64,000 nucleotides of DNA from Fragum whitleyi (GCA_948146395.1 OX411556.1:26112596-26176595); one strand, 5' to 3'. Counted from the first letter of the stretch, positions 32,067 through 45,465 are shown. A program made the numbers and translations. Notes: generated from the sequence alone by a model not told the origin.

Positions 32067-32447
32067 CAGTAAAGAACATCGTGAAATTGACAAGGTGGTT
32101 GATTTGGGAATGGTTTTTGAGCTTTGAGTTAAATAAAGATGAACAAATTTAGCAATATCCATTACCTCCCTTTTATAAGTTATGCATACATGTTCTATGA
32201 GTAGCTTGGATTTCATTCTTCACTAACGCATAATACGCTCTCAAATTCAATTATGTCAGTGAAATCGTGGATTTTTTTCCACCGATTTTTATTTTGAATG
32301 TACTAGTCGATCCTGTCATTCTTAGTAATTTTCCAGCGTTTTTGAATGGTTTGAGTGAGTGTTTGGAATGAATGAATGGGGCGTTGATTGGGCGATTTAG
32401 AATGTTTTTGATCGGTAAGACAGTCAATTACACGAGGTTCTTAAGTG
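32067..32447. mobile_element. MITE family A copy
   Basis: CAGTAAAGAACATCGTGAAA at the left, TCAATTACACGAGGTTCTTAAGTG at the right, TA flanks on both sides, family interior ATTACCTCCCTTTTATAAG. Confidence 0.7.
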
Positions 32448-32519
32448 TACCTATTAATTCTTTCCCCAATGCAATAAGAATATTTTCTGACAAACAGAGG
32501 AGGGGGATTAAGACCTTGT

Positions 32520-33842
32520 CTATCTAAAGCCTAGTTTACATTTGCCACGGTCGCCGTTCGATATCGCAGCCTGCGATTATTGTTAAGATTTTTTGGACAT
32601 CACAGACAGCTACGGTCTGTGGCGTATGTGTTCACAATGCCGGACGATGACTGTGCGATTTTAAAAATATTTGAGGGGGAACATACCTAAACGTGACCGT
32701 GCGGAGATAGTACGGGTTCCGTACGGATATCGAGAGGATGCCGTGTGGTCATCGCACGATTCTATGGGTTTTATTTTGGAGGTTTGATAGCTAAGATATC
32801 GTACGATTTCCGCGCGATCATCGCAAGGCTTCCATGCGGCGACCGTGCGGTGTTCGCACAAGGCTACGGGCTTGCGATTTCTAAAGATGTGTTTAAGATT
32901 TTTTTAAACGAGATCGCAGGTGTCTGTGGTGCCCGTAAGACCGTGCGACGATCGCACAGGCACCGTATGTCACCGAACGGGTACCGCACGATTTTATGCT
33001 TAAGGTGGCAATGGACAGCGGCCTCCCGACTCTATATACCGGAAGTGGGTTTTCGTTTATTTTAAGGCTCTTTTTGCGCGTTGTTAAAAGACCGGTTTTC
33101 GTAAGATTCTACATATGGAAATAGCATAAAATAATGATGGTAAATCTTCATAATTTAGCTTCTTTTCAACATTTGATATTAATTGAATGACTGGATCATT
33201 AAATTTAACAATAAAAATGCGTTAAAACCGTCATTCAATTTGGGGGGAACACTGAAAAATAACGAAAAACTTTCTTAATTGCATGGAAAGGTATGCTGAA
33301 TTTTTTACCAAATAAAGGAAAAATAGGGATTATAAACATATCGGAAAATAAGAAAAATTCATTGGGTAATTTCTTCAAAAAATAGGTTTTTGTGGCATTT
33401 TTACCTACTAAAATTACAAAAATTAGTGCATTTTTAACTTTTGAAAGCAAATTGTGCAAATGTTATTGATCAAAGAGAAATTTTCTTGTCAATAGCCATT
33501 GTGTACATGTATAAGCTTTATCAAAATGTATGTGTTTTATAGCTTGAACTTAGTACAGGGTTTATACTGGACCTAAAACGAATATAAGCATTTTATTGAA
33601 AAATGGCCTATACCACTCAAGGGCAGAGAACTCTAGCATGAAAACGAGCGTGGAAAGGTACCTTCAAATTTTGATATAATGACTACACAATGTTAATCTA
33701 CAACATATGTGAACAAGAAAAAAATTCATTGGGCGGAAAAAAATGACGCCATGTGTCCATTGCTACCTTAAGGCGAGGTACAGGCGCCGTACGGGCTCCG
33801 TAGGCCAAATGTGGTCAACCTGTGGACATGCGCATATTGCCG
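32520..33842. mobile_element. GC-rich element with recurrent GCGATCGCA-type motifs, split by a nested insertion
   Basis: From 32520 to 32999, and again after 33771, the sequence is far richer in CpG than its surroundings and repeats words such as GTGCGACGATCGCAC, GATCATCGCA, GACCGTGCGG and CCGTACGG. Subterminal repeats like these are usual in some cut-and-paste families. No clean terminal repeat was found. The TTAA element at 33000-33771 interrupts it. Confidence 0.4.
33000..33771. mobile_element. TTAA-flanked DNA element, copy 2, nested
   Basis: TTAAGGTGGCAATGGACAGC to ATGTGTCCATTGCTACCTTAA. Very similar along the full length to 4724-5493. It has jumped into the GC-rich element around it. 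Confidence 0.75.
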
Positions 33843-33843
33843 T

Positions 33844-34090
33844 GGGCCTGTTTTACTTAACATCTTACGATCAGTTTGTGCGTGAATCAAAAAATAAAGT
33901 TGCTTTTACAGTAGTAGCCAAATACGTCTGCCATGTATTATCTCATTCGAATCATCTTCTAAAGACGATTCGAATGAGATATTGCAATGTAGAATCTACC
34001 AATATATGTATACACACCAGGTAAGTTTTTTTTTTTTTCATTTTGACTTAAAAATAATTTTTTCGTAAGAAATTTAATAAGACAGGCCCC
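33844..34090. mobile_element. MITE with GGGCCTGTTTTACTTAAC ends, copy 2
   Basis: Ends GGGCCTGTTTTACTTAACAT and AAATTTAATAAGACAGGCCC; centre CATTCGAATCATCTTCTAAAG palindrome. Same family as 15534-15766. Confidence 0.68.
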
Positions 34091-34164
34091 AGAAGCTTTG
34101 TTTTGCGCACTTATAAAATTGCTGAAAATTGCTTAAAATGTCACACATGTGTTCATATATTTTA

Positions 34165-34482
34165 TCTTATAACTATACAAATATCCGTGTGATAACGTCC
34201 TGTATGATATTTTTAATGATATCACATTCTAATTTTTAGAACAATTATATAATACGGTTATTTTTAGAAACTTGCATTTCAGTTAAAAACATCGACAAAA
34301 ACAAGACAATTAGAGGTTATATAAGATAAATATAATACGTACTTAGTGTATTTTATGAAAAAAATATCTTACTTGGTTGTGAGAATTGATAATTGTCTCG
34401 GCAAATCCTCGACACTTATCAATTCTCCCAACCTCGTTAGGTATTTTTTCCTCATACAAAACACTAAGTACGTATTATATAT
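34165..34482 (-). mobile_element. MITE with inner palindrome, copy 2
   Basis: Inverted copy of 2674-2980, including the ATACAAATATCCGTGTGATAAC flank and the GAGAATTGATAATTGTCTCGG palindrome arm. Confidence 0.65.
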
Positions 34483-34770
34483 ATAACTTTTCAAAAATAT
34501 TAAGAAATAGTCGTCGAAGGTATAAACTTGCATTTAGTGATAAAGGTAAATTTATTGTAAATTAACAACATTTTAATTTCTACTGGTAGTGCATTCCTTA
34601 AACAATTTGTTCAGTGTTGATTGATTAAGACAAATCTGTGTAATCGCTAATTATGTGTATGTCTGCGTTTTTTATAATTAACTTGAACATTACAAGTAGG
34701 AGTGGCTACATTTAAACTTTGCGAGATTAATTTTGTAAGTTAAACGAGAACTATCTAAGCTTCCCCAATA

Positions 34771-35126
34771 CAGGGGTGTGGAATTCCCATGCCCGACTTG
34801 TCCGACTCGGGCTTTTGTACTTGAGGACAAGTAGATTTTTCGAAGCCACTTGTCCAAGGACAAGTAAATACTAGGGCAAATCTTGGAATGTTACTTAAAA
34901 GAATTAAGAGAGAAATCATCCTAATGTTCATTTCATAGGGTAGAAAACATTGATTTTTATGAAGAAAATGCTGGATACCAGCATTTTCTTCATTAAAAGG
35001 CAATGTTTTTTCAATTTTTTCTATTTACTCTTTAGTGGACTAGTTCATTTTGATCCTGGACGAGTAGAAAATCCGCTTTTACTTGTCCAGGGACAAGTGG
35101 AGAAAACTTGTATTTCCACACCCCTG
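34771..35126. mobile_element. Foldback MITE with CAGGGGTGTGGAA ends
   Basis: CAGGGGTGTGGAATTCCC and the inverse TATTTCCACACCCCTG; repeated ACTTGTCCAAGGACAAGT boxes in both arms and a central GAAAATGCTGG / CCAGCATTTTC palindrome. Confidence 0.68.
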
Positions 35127-36324
35127 CCTAATATGTCCTTGCTAAACTATAGACTTGTTGTGGAGCCGAGTTGCGAGAAAATATGTCACTTTGACAACCC
35201 GGTGTATGTGCGCAAGTCTGTAAGAACGTTCCTGCGTCCGTCCGAATTTGTCCGGACCATTGCTCCTTCTTTTAATATTTAGATAATTATTATAACAACT
35301 AAGCATTAGTGTTCTCCGTCATTATTGAATACGAAATTTCTGGCTTTTCTGATTTCGCATGCGATGTTCCGAGAAAAAAAAAATATAAAAATAGACAACA
35401 GTCATTTAAAAAATTTCTATATATTGTCGTTGAAGGGTCAAAGCCTCATAAATACATCTTGATTAGCCTAGAGGTAAGAAAATTTGGTCGTCTACAGAAG
35501 ACTTGTTCTTTAAACCACCCGATTGGAGATCATTCGACTTCTGCTTCAGCTGACTCGGGCTGATATCCAAACCGTTCTGATCATATTTAACACTTTCCTG
35601 TTTTACAAAATTTTGGACCTGTCCAAATTCAAAGGTTTTGCAGACGAAAATTTAAAGTACATTTAATTGGAAAAATAACCATTCAGTAGGCTAGAAAATA
35701 GTGTGGAAAAAGAAGAAATTGCTTGTCAGAAGCAATTTCTTCTTTTTTCACAATGTTTTCTCAATCATAAAATCACAGGCTAGTAAAAAGCAGGGATTAA
35801 ACAGGAAAGGGTTAAACGCTTGATTTTTTTCAGGTGGTGTCAATATCATTTATTATTTGCGTGTTTACTGCTTATCATGTTAATGTAGAAGAAATTTGCA
35901 CTGCGTGCAAGATGAAAATGTACGTGAACGTGTAGGAAATAACATGTGCACTCGCTTACAGCGCGAAGAATCCTTTAAAACGTTCGCAAACGATTTTTCA
36001 TCCGCAGATCTGGTATGTCAGATGTAACTGATGTTCGCGAGCATTTTTCCATGATAAACGCGAAAGGTTGGACCTTATAATAAATTACTGGACGCTTTAA
36101 TATATTTTGAATGAAATAAGTATGCTCGGGTATTCGAAAAGTACCGTTAACAATGTCAACAAAGAGGTGTTAGTTATCCGTAAATCAATCGTAAACTGAC
36201 ATTATTCAAATCGAAAGAAGTTCTAAACCACTCGTAATATGCCGCTAAAAAATCGTTAAAAATCGTAACAAAATGGGCTACGAGTGAATGACGCATAAGA
36301 CGAGTTTGTGACACCTACGTATGG
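35127..36324. other. Non-coding, one hairpin
   Basis: A 23-bp-arm hairpin at about 35703-35757 (AAGAAGAAATTGCTT / AAGCAATTTCTTCTT). Otherwise no coding or repeat structure recognised. Confidence 0.5.
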
Positions 36325-37480
36325 CTACAGGAACAGAACAGAACAGTTTATTCATTTTCTGACGTGAACATGTATGGTACATAGTCATAACATATATACA
36401 TACACTCATCACGTGTATACACAAAGCAGTGCAAATTAACAACAACAAAGTAAATAAACAAGAAAAGTAGCAAGTGGGTCAGGCAGGTGATTTCTAATTT
36501 GTTTGATTTACGTAGAACATAAACTGAGACCAACTTCTAATCGGTCACTGCATGTTTCTCGCCATTCGAAACATTTACAAGAAAAGAATTAAATAGAACT
36601 TTCCTTTCCCACAAAGCCAAATCAATTTCAATGATTTTAGTTAAAGAATTGCGTAAAAAGGACTCACAGAGCAATTGTAGTAGACAAATGAAGACACCAA
36701 CCCTTCTTTGAAAATGTCTCAAAACTCGCAAAATGCAGGGAATTTTGAAAATATCAGTCGAAGAAAAACCGTTATGTTGTTAAAAAATCACTATGCTTTC
36801 GATGCCTAAGAGGTAGCTGACTAGAAATAAATAAATAAAACATTATCAAAGACGTTCATTTTCGTAAATGAGGTGAATTTGTTAAATTTACCCCACCTAT
36901 CAATGTTAATTTTGAAATTGGGGGTACCTATGTTTACATGATAGTTTAATTGCTATCCTCTGAGAATTTTTTGATGAAATTTAGTTTTGATATCTACCAT
37001 GTGATCGGGCTATCGGGTCTCACCAAATTCTTGCATCGTTAACAAAATTAAGCAATACTTTTCGGCTTTTATTTGAGTGACCGATTAGAAGTTCGTTTAA
37101 GTTTACTTAGTAGTTGTAGAGGATGACCTTATGTTAAGGTCTGGTTAAGTAAGCTATTTCTTTTTTCGAGTGCTTCTTTAATAAACTTGCATAAAGTCAA
37201 TAATTACTTTTTATTCGTAGAAGACAATAATTTATAATACTAATAAGCTGATGGGCGATGATATACCTTCTTATCGATATCATTTTTTTTTTCTCAATCC
37301 CGTATAAAATTCACAATTACAAATGAAGTGATGTTCATCTTCTAAATCAGATTTGTTACAGAATTGACAGAATCTCTTTTCTCTTTCCGTATGCTTTTTT
37401 TTAATATTTTCCAGTTATAAACAAAATGACCATTTTCCACAATGTTTTGGCTATACCACCATAGCTAAGGCGGTCTCATG
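36325..37480 (-). mobile_element. Non-LTR retrotransposon (LINE) 3' remnant
   Basis: Minus strand around 37390-37310 codes RFCQFCNKSDLEDEHHFICN, then CEFYTGLR, the same C-terminal zinc-knuckle region (CxxC...LEDExHF...C) as the LINE at 47144. Further downstream is 3' UTR-like sequence ending in AATAAACTG and a short TGTTC tandem near 36340. Frames are broken; inactive. Confidence 0.6.
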
Positions 37481-37874
37481 TTGCTTAACTGCTTGTGCTC
37501 ATGAATACCTTCATTTTGATATATAATATACCCGGACACACTGCTTTTTCTCGGTTAATGAAGGGCTTTAAAATTGGGTCTCAAACTCTTTACATGAACC
37601 TTAAAGTAACTAAAATTTAATTGTTTGGTTTCGCTAGATGTCAGAAAGCTGACCTTTATAAGCTGAACGTGTATGGTGCAAAAACAGGTTGACGTGACTT
37701 GCAAAAAAGCACGTTGTGAATGACATTTTTACGCGACGCACTTTATTATAATAAAAGCTTATGTCGGTCAGACGTTGTAAACCCTTGATGTTGTTTTTAT
37801 ATTAACATTTAGAAACGCACTCTCGGTAACCTAGTGTCGAGCCATACCGTAAACTACTTTTATCGACTCAGGGG

Positions 37875-38089
37875 GCCAACTTATTTGTCGCCCGAACGGG
37901 TCCCGATTTTGTTGTTTTTCAGCCGGGCCACAATTAGAAACACAATTAGCATGTGCACGCGCAAAGCGGGGTATAATTTGAAAACGGTATGCAACATTTT
38001 GTCAGCCGGAACATAGGAGCTGGTTTCTAATTGTGGTCCGGCTGAAAAACAACAAAATCGGGACCCGTTCGGGCGACAAATTAGTTGGC
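37875..38089. mobile_element. Compound foldback with about 70-bp arms
   Basis: Left arm GCCAACTTATTTGTCGCCCG through TTTCAGCCGGGCCACAATTAG is repeated in inverse at 38020-38089. The centre contains CGCAAAGCGGGGTATAATTTG, a piece of the foldback family at 40411, so one element appears nested in another. Confidence 0.72.
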
Positions 38090-40410
38090 ATGGGACAATA
38101 TGCTGACATATTCTCGTTCTCATGAATAGTTCATGAAGCATTTTTATTGGCGATCTAAAGTTTGTTTGGGTTTTTTGTGAGAAAAGGGGAGATTATTTTT
38201 AGCCTGCATCACACGTCATATATAATAAAAACACTTTCAAAATTGAAACTGCCCTTTCCAGGGGAAGCTACCCATCAGTGACTCATTATGCTCTCGTGCA
38301 CCCCCTTTATAAACTTTAGCGGAATGGAGAATCATGGAGTTTATATTTGCTCGGTGCAATTCCTTTTTGCCAATGAGATTCCTACCCCTGTCCCTCCAAT
38401 TATACATCCTGCATCATTCAGTTCAAAAATCGTAAAATAGACAAGGTAAATGATTTTGCAGTGGTTTTTGGATTCAAAATGATGTACAATTAGTGCGTTT
38501 TAAATGAATTTAAAGAAGGTAATACAATATTGCTTTTTTCTGCCCAGTGAACGAAATAAGCGATATCTTATTACATCCCTTTAAATAATTTACGTGATAT
38601 TCTAATAACAGAATTGCGGTCCAAATCGATATCCATGCTAGCCAATATGCATGTAGGATCACTGAATTATTTGATCGATTTAAATTCAGTTGATTAAATT
38701 CAGTTGTTGATCTTTTATTTTTCTTGATTTATCAGCAATTCTCTGTTAATAACTATACTTTAGGACCATTGATACCTAATTGTGTTTAAATGTGAAAGAC
38801 CACGGACAACGATTTGAAAAAAAAAGTAGAAAAAGGTTTTGATAAATATTTCTACAAGTTTAATATTACAGAGTAATTCGGTTCTTCAAGAATGAATGTG
38901 TGGTGCTTCATTGGGACTGAAAGTTATTCATTTTAAATTTGACATATGTATTCTAGACGAAAAGGGACCTTCTGGATACATGTAGCACGTAAAGTGTAGA
39001 TCTTTGTCATATTTGCGCACGCTGACAAGGGTATAGACGTTTCTTACTGGAAAAAATCTAAATCTAGAATGTGTATTCTATCTTCCTGTGAAATGATTTC
39101 TTAAATGCAATCACCGAATGACCTCCAATGGTATAGGCCCTTTTTGGAATATTTACTTTTCCAAATTCCTTGGTTGTACTCTTTTGCGCACCGAGTAGGT
39201 CATAATCATATTTAAAGAAAAGGGGTGTTTTGAGTTCGTTGATTCGCTACATCACTTGACAATTATATTTTGACATCTCTTAAATGACTGTTATGGAAAT
39301 AATGTATGATTTTCTCGTTTAAAACAAGGTAATTAATCATCATTAAGAGAGATTTATTTCAACTGTAACTGTCCGTAAAGTTTTACTTTTAAAAATGTAT
39401 TGTCCGTATTTTTTTTTTTTTTTTTTTATCTTAAAAGACAATTTAAAAAACGCATGATGGATTAGAATGAAAACGTACATATACATCTATTATTCTATTA
39501 CTAAATTAGGAGCAAATTTAACTCTCAAAGGACGGTTGACCAGCACGTCATTTGTGTAGGCGTTATTGTTGACATGTGTATAACAAATCTTGTTCATATA
39601 AATGTTGCTATTTAATAGATTAACTTCAAATTCGGTAAGAGTGATGGTCAACCGAGCAACTTTTATATAGGATACAGCAGAGTTCTTACAGAAGTCGCAT
39701 TCAAAAAGAAAATTGTTTCGAAATTTAGCAAGTTTATTTAAGATTTAGAAAATTTTAAAGGAAACGAAAAGTTTCGACCATTGTCAGCCTGTGCAAACCG
39801 CGCTTTTTCACTAGGATCGAGGCTCTTATCACTTCATACAAATGTAGAAGGTCTCTTTTAGCCTGATGGGCTTTTCCTTTTTTAGTTTTTTGCGAGGTGC
39901 TCAGGAGAGCTTAGACACTTATTCTCAAAACTAGACTTAAAAAGAAAATTACATTCAACCATTTTATAATCTTATTTCCTCCGATGTGTTGTTTTGTCAC
40001 TTCTCGTATGTATAACATTGGACGCATAACTTAAACATTATCTGTTAAACCAAATCCCACCAAATGGGATTTTGTTCTGGTGTTTAAGTACGCCACAAAA
40101 CTAATTGATTGATTTTTTTTATGATCATTAACAGTTACTACAAGAAATAACTAGGGAATTTTTTTTTCATTTTTGAAGAATCATATGAAAATAAGTATAG
40201 TGAATATTTATTCTGACTTAATTCGGAACTTGAAAAGAAAACAGTTTTTTTTTTTTCATTTTTATTTTTATTCTCCTATAACCTGGCTTTTGACATTTTA
40301 TTTTATCCCTCCCCTCTTTCTCCCTTTGTCTTGTATAAATGGTCCCCAAAACCAGAAAATAAAATATGAATGGCCTTACTGGGCCTTATATGGGGCTCAT
40401 TTGATAAATT
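38090..40410. other. Non-coding; one degraded family A element
   Basis: A worn family A copy around 38417-38760 (CAAAAATCGTAAAATAGACAAGG, TTACATCCCTTTAAATAA). A poly-T run near 39410. No exon seen. Confidence 0.45.
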
Positions 40411-40543
40411 GCCCTGTGTTCAGGATGTTAAAACGTTTCGCGAGCGCTTTGAGATGATACCCCGCTTTGCACGTGCACATACGTGCAAAGCGATGTATCA
40501 TTTCGAAAGTGCTTCGCTAACGTTTTCATCCTGAACGCAGGGC
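40411..40543. mobile_element. Foldback MITE family F, copy
   Basis: GCCCTGTGTTCAGGATG and the inverse CATCCTGAACGCAGGGC; the centre is ATACCCCGCTTTGCACGTG / CGTGCAAAGCGATGTAT. The whole 133 bp folds on itself. Confidence 0.72.
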
Positions 40544-41425
40544 TTATGCTGTATAGATACACGCCTGCTGATTCAATCTTTTCCTGTAAAAAATATTAAT
40601 TTTCGCATTAACTATGAAACAGCGGTAAGCACCCATGTGACAAAAAGGTGCATATTTTTTTTTAAAAAAAATGCGCGTCAATACACATTTCAAATTCTCA
40701 CGAGAAACTATGAGCGTTTTGTTATCTTAATTATCGGGTGTCTTTTTCAATTGAAATGAACAGAGTACGCCTAGGTGGGATTGGCAGCTGGTGGTTCGGA
40801 TGAAAGGTTGTGATTGTACTTTTGTTAGAAACGACAATAAACCATGGGTATGTGTACCGAACTCTGCGATATAACTACAATAATGTTTAAAGTGGTGTTA
40901 AGTCCTATACAAAAAAAAATGTTGCATCAAGATTGATATTCGGTCATCTGTGACAGAGAGATATGCACATGTTTGTAAAATGGCCAAAGTGTTTATATCA
41001 TGAGCTGAAGGTACATGGACAATGTTAGATTACGTCAATTAGATATTTGAATGGCGTCATATTATTCGACGTCATATGTCAGCCGGTGTTGATGTCTGTT
41101 TCACAACATAAATGGGAGAATGGAAAAAGATAATTTATTGTAAATATCGTTCCTGATTTTCGTATTTAAGTACCATTACAGAAATTTCGCATGTAGCCCA
41201 CGGAGCGGATAACAAACTTAAAATATTCCGAGATAAGTTTCAAATGAAAAAATATTTTTTAAATAAAAGATGTTCCTTAAAAATTAAAATGCCGGCATAA
41301 ACAGACGAATATCTGCTTGTTCAATCAGCAATACATTTTTCAAGACGTTCTCTGATATTTTTGAAGACTAAATATAAATATATCCTTTTCATTTCTTTCA
41401 AATGATTGAACTATCAAGAAGCATG

Positions 41426-41559
41426 TCCAGCGTACAGGATGACAAAACGGTGCAAATTGTTTGCAGATTATATCCCGCTTAGCATATGCATATGCGTGCA
41501 AAGCGGGGTATATTTGGCAAACAGTTTGCACCGTTTTGTCATCCTGAACGCAGGGCTGG
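41426..41559. mobile_element. Foldback MITE family F, copy
   Basis: CCAGCGTACAGGATGACAAA and TTTGTCATCCTGAACGCAGG with GTGCAAATTGTTTGC / GCAAACAGTTTGCAC arms. Confidence 0.74.
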
Positions 41560-43130
41560 ATTTCAAACGAAGCATGCAGGTTTATTATTGTGAAAGTTAA
41601 TTAATATTATAAATGTCGGAAATGCCTAGCTTGATGTATCATTAAGTCTCGTTTTATTACTTCTTTTTGCTTTATAGCTTTTCGGTCATCAAGTAGAGCG
41701 TGCGCATTGATCAATTTCAATAAATCCAGAGTAAATTTTTTAATGCAGAATACCAAGATATAGCCAAGATATAAAAAAAATACACAGCAAGTATTTATAC
41801 ACCTGCTTTTTTTTCTAAATGTGTTTATGGCATGTTTAATTTTAAATTATATTAGCTACGGTAAAATAATACTGATTATATAAAACGACACGTAAGTATA
41901 TTACCACTTCTAATAAGAATAGCATGTTGCTTATAAAAAATGGTAACGGGTACAAGAATAAAAGTATACATATAATCATAAAATCGATAGCTCATATATC
42001 TTACTCTCTATATAAAATAATAAAAAGAATTGTATTCATTCAAAATAACCGGTAATGAATTTTATGAGGATAATTAAAGCTAGTTTTGGACATACTATTC
42101 CCCTCCAAAAAAATCTTAAGTTTAAAATAATTATTCTTCTTAATTCAATACAAGGTATGTATAAAAGAAAGTAAAGTTGAAAATCAGTATTTAGGGGGGG
42201 GGGGGGGGGCCTAAGCTTCTCTTCAAAACATTTTTGAAAGGTTTACAATTTGTTCGTGTTAGTAACTGTTTGAATAACGAAACATGTGTATACATACCTT
42301 TATATAATTCTGGATTTCATTAATACAATGTACTATCAAAATATATCGAAAAAATATATGTCTCCTTCACTCCCCTTGCGAAACTCCTTTAAACAATTGA
42401 AAGTATCTCAATATTTGAATTACATGAAATGTAACTTATTCAATCCATTTTACTGGGGGCGTAGGTACAACGTATTAATTCAACCATTAAAAATTAAAAC
42501 AAATCGAAAATCACGTGGTTAGATAGACCGGCTGTCTTGAAGTTTGACAAATACGACGAAACTGAAGTGAGTAATACTTTTATAATAATTATAAAACAAA
42601 AGCAACTACGCCTTGTTTCACATCCTATCGGTCAATGTAAAATTTCCTTAGTTATAATCGTGTGAAATTTTGACATTTATATGGGCCTGTTTATTGTTTT
42701 TGAAATGATTTATTAGTTTTCTTATAAAGTGATGATTCGCAAATAGCGATTTAATTATTATTTAATCAATCGAATTCTGAGTACCGTTTTTATTTGTTCT
42801 AAGAAAATTTTCTGTTTATACTTTTCTATAAACGTTTAATCTAATTAACTGCTCTTAACTGAAATGAACTTACTATATGTTATAACAAAATACGTAAATC
42901 CACCAAAGATTATCAAATTCAGATGTTGAATGGGGTTTTTTGTGTGGTTTGAGTATTTTTTCCTTTATTTAACATACAGTTACACTTGCGACGTTTTGAA
43001 ATTAAACACGTATCTAAAAGACCACAGAATTTATCGGTTCTGTAAAAAAAATGCACTTTATTACATGTACTATTTGCCGCTTTTATATAGACGATAAAAA
43101 CATGTTTTCTAATGATTATTTTGTCAAACC
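41560..43130. other. Non-coding, very AT-rich
   Basis: Poly-G run (about 17) at 42194-42210. No exon or element identified. Confidence 0.5.
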
Positions 43131-43264
43131 AGCCCTGCGTGCAGGGTGGCAAAACGGAGCAAATTATTTGCAAATTATATCCCGCTGTACACGCAAGTGC
43201 ACGTGCAGAACGGGTTACAATTTGCAAACAATTGGAACCGTTTTGTCATCCTTTTCACAAGGCT
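43131..43264. mobile_element. Foldback MITE family F, copy
   Basis: AGCCCTGCGTGCAGGGTGGCAAAACGG to CCGTTTTGTCATCCTTTTCACAAGGCT, centre TATATCCCGCTGTACACG / CGTGCAGAACGGGTTACA. Confidence 0.7.
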
Positions 43265-44338
43265 GTAATAAGCGCTAAATAGAATATGGGGCTATTATGT
43301 CATTGCTCCTAAGAGGAGCTTGTCTAATAAAACTTTTTTTTTTCTAAATTACTTATTTTGAAACTTTAAACGAAAGCTTTACGAAGACTTGAAAGAAGAC
43401 TTGGTTTTGCGAAATTTAAGGTAGTCTAAAGGTAATTGCTTACGCATGATCGATGATAATATATCCGCATGTTCTCAAAATCTCACCTAATGCTAGAGAA
43501 TTGAACTTCGACATAGGCGATTTAATTTTGTGTTAAAAAAATAGATTTTATCACGCAGGGTGCAAGATAAAGTTCTATGAATATATCGTAGTTTAATTTA
43601 TGCGTCAACGTTGCTTAAAATGTTCACAAAAATTCTCATTAAACGGATTAAAATGTTAAAAAAAGTTTTACCATTTCTGATATTACATTTTAATTTTTAA
43701 TGATTCTGAACTTTATATTTGGCAACTAAGCATGCACTAAAATATTAACAGCACAACTTTGCTAGATATTTGACGTTGATTTAGCATTGTGAAGGTACCT
43801 TCGCGATCCGTCGAAATAGACCAAAATGTTGCAACATTTAAAAAAAAAAACCGGTTTCAAAATGGCCACGGAAGTCTGTAAATCTACATAATATTTCCTT
43901 GGCGGGTACTTGGTAATCATTGGTGGTTGTTTTTTTCTTCTTCTTGTGTGAAACTTGTTCAAAGTAAAATTATTTCTCCGAAAATGGCTTCCATTTGAAA
44001 TAGCCACTATTTTAATTCTTTACTCGAAATTTTTTTCCTAACTAGGTACCAGTGAAAAAAACACACCCGAATTCGGTGACGTTTAAATGACTTGTTCATT
44101 TCTATATTTTGTTGTGCAAATGCAGGTATCATTTTTAGTGACTCTCATTTTAAGATTGTCAGAAGTGCAAATTCTCTAATGATTGAAAAAGTTCTAGGCT
44201 TTTGGGGAGTTTCAACTATATCCTTTATAATAATTATCAACTAAAGCAACGATATTTCCAAAAGTGTCGTCAGATGTTAAACTATCTGTTTGCTGAAACT
44301 TTTTTATATGCTTACTAGTTTTATTCAAGTCGACTTCT

Positions 44339-44473
44339 GCCCTGTGTTCAGGATGAAAACGTTAGCGAAGCGTTTTCGAAATGATACCTCGCTTTGCACG
44401 TTTGTGCACGTGCAAAGCGGGGTATCGTCTCAAAGCGCTCGCGAAACGTTTTAACAACCTGAACACAAGGCTG
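44339..44473. mobile_element. Foldback MITE family F, copy
   Basis: GCCCTGTGTTCAGGATGAAAAC to TTAACAACCTGAACACAAGGCTGG, centre CCTCGCTTTGCACG / CGTGCAAAGCGGGG. Closest to the copy at 40411. Confidence 0.72.
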
Positions 44474-44794
44474 GTATTATCCAATATTTGCATTCCGCTA
44501 AGGCATGTCGTGTTTTCAATACATAAGATGACAAATTGTGGTCAAATGTTAATGACAAAGACAACATTAAGCAAGCAATTAGTGCGATTTGAATATTAGA
44601 CAAATAAATTAGAGAAGTACAATGTAATCCTTTACCGCTTGAATCTTCTAGACCAACTAAATATTTATATTATAGTTGCGATAAACCACGAAAATAATAC
44701 TAATCTGTCTACTAAATATTTTAAATCAACATGATTATGATAATGAAAGATCGATTTTTTAAAGCTTTCATCATATTCCATGAGCAAACGAAAT

Positions 44795-44970
44795 ATATAG
44801 AGGATAATCGTTTGTTTTCGTGTAAGATTGATTTATATTTCAGTGAACAACGAAAGCTATATTTTCATAAGTGGCGGAGCAATGTGTGAAAATATAGCCT
44901 TTGTTGTTTGAGAAATGATATATTAATCGATCGTAACTCGAAAAACAAAGATTATTTTATTTCTTTAATG
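44795..44970. mobile_element. MITE family C copy
   Basis: AGAGGATAATCGTTTGTTTTCG, then AGTGAACAACGAAAGCTATATTTTC and its inverse. Tail short. Confidence 0.62.
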
Positions 44971-45429
44971 CAAAATGTAAACATTTTGAGACCAGGATAC
45001 CATTTTGACTATTAAATTGATATTTTTTATCACTGTGCGACGATACTCGGGAAATACCGACCTACTGCATCGGATGAAGATTCTTCCTGCAATGTTCTTC
45101 TATCTTGAGAATGAAATATTGTCATTTCGTAAAAAAGATTTGTAAATGCTGTATATCTAGGCAGAAAATTCACATCCATATCGAACAATTCTGTTCAGGA
45201 ACAGCTTTCGGTTAAATGAATACATACTTATCCACAAAAGAAAAGTCCATAAATGTGTGTTCTCGTAACAATTTAACTGTTTATGATTTTAATGCATTTT
45301 CTAAATTTTTATGCGCTTCAATACTAAATAACTTTTCTAGACCGACCTTTTGACTGTTTGGTTTCATAATCCTTTCAGAAGCAAAGCTTACTAAGTTGAC
45401 GTATCCCTTTAGCTTGCTGGTCATATGCA

Positions 45430-45430
<1 letters not shown>

Positions 45431-45464
<34 letters not shown>
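45431..45464 (+). repeat. Poly-T run, about 34
   Basis: Uninterrupted T tract; could be the tail of a minus-strand retroelement that is no longer recognisable. Confidence 0.7.
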
Positions 45465-45465
<1 letters not shown>

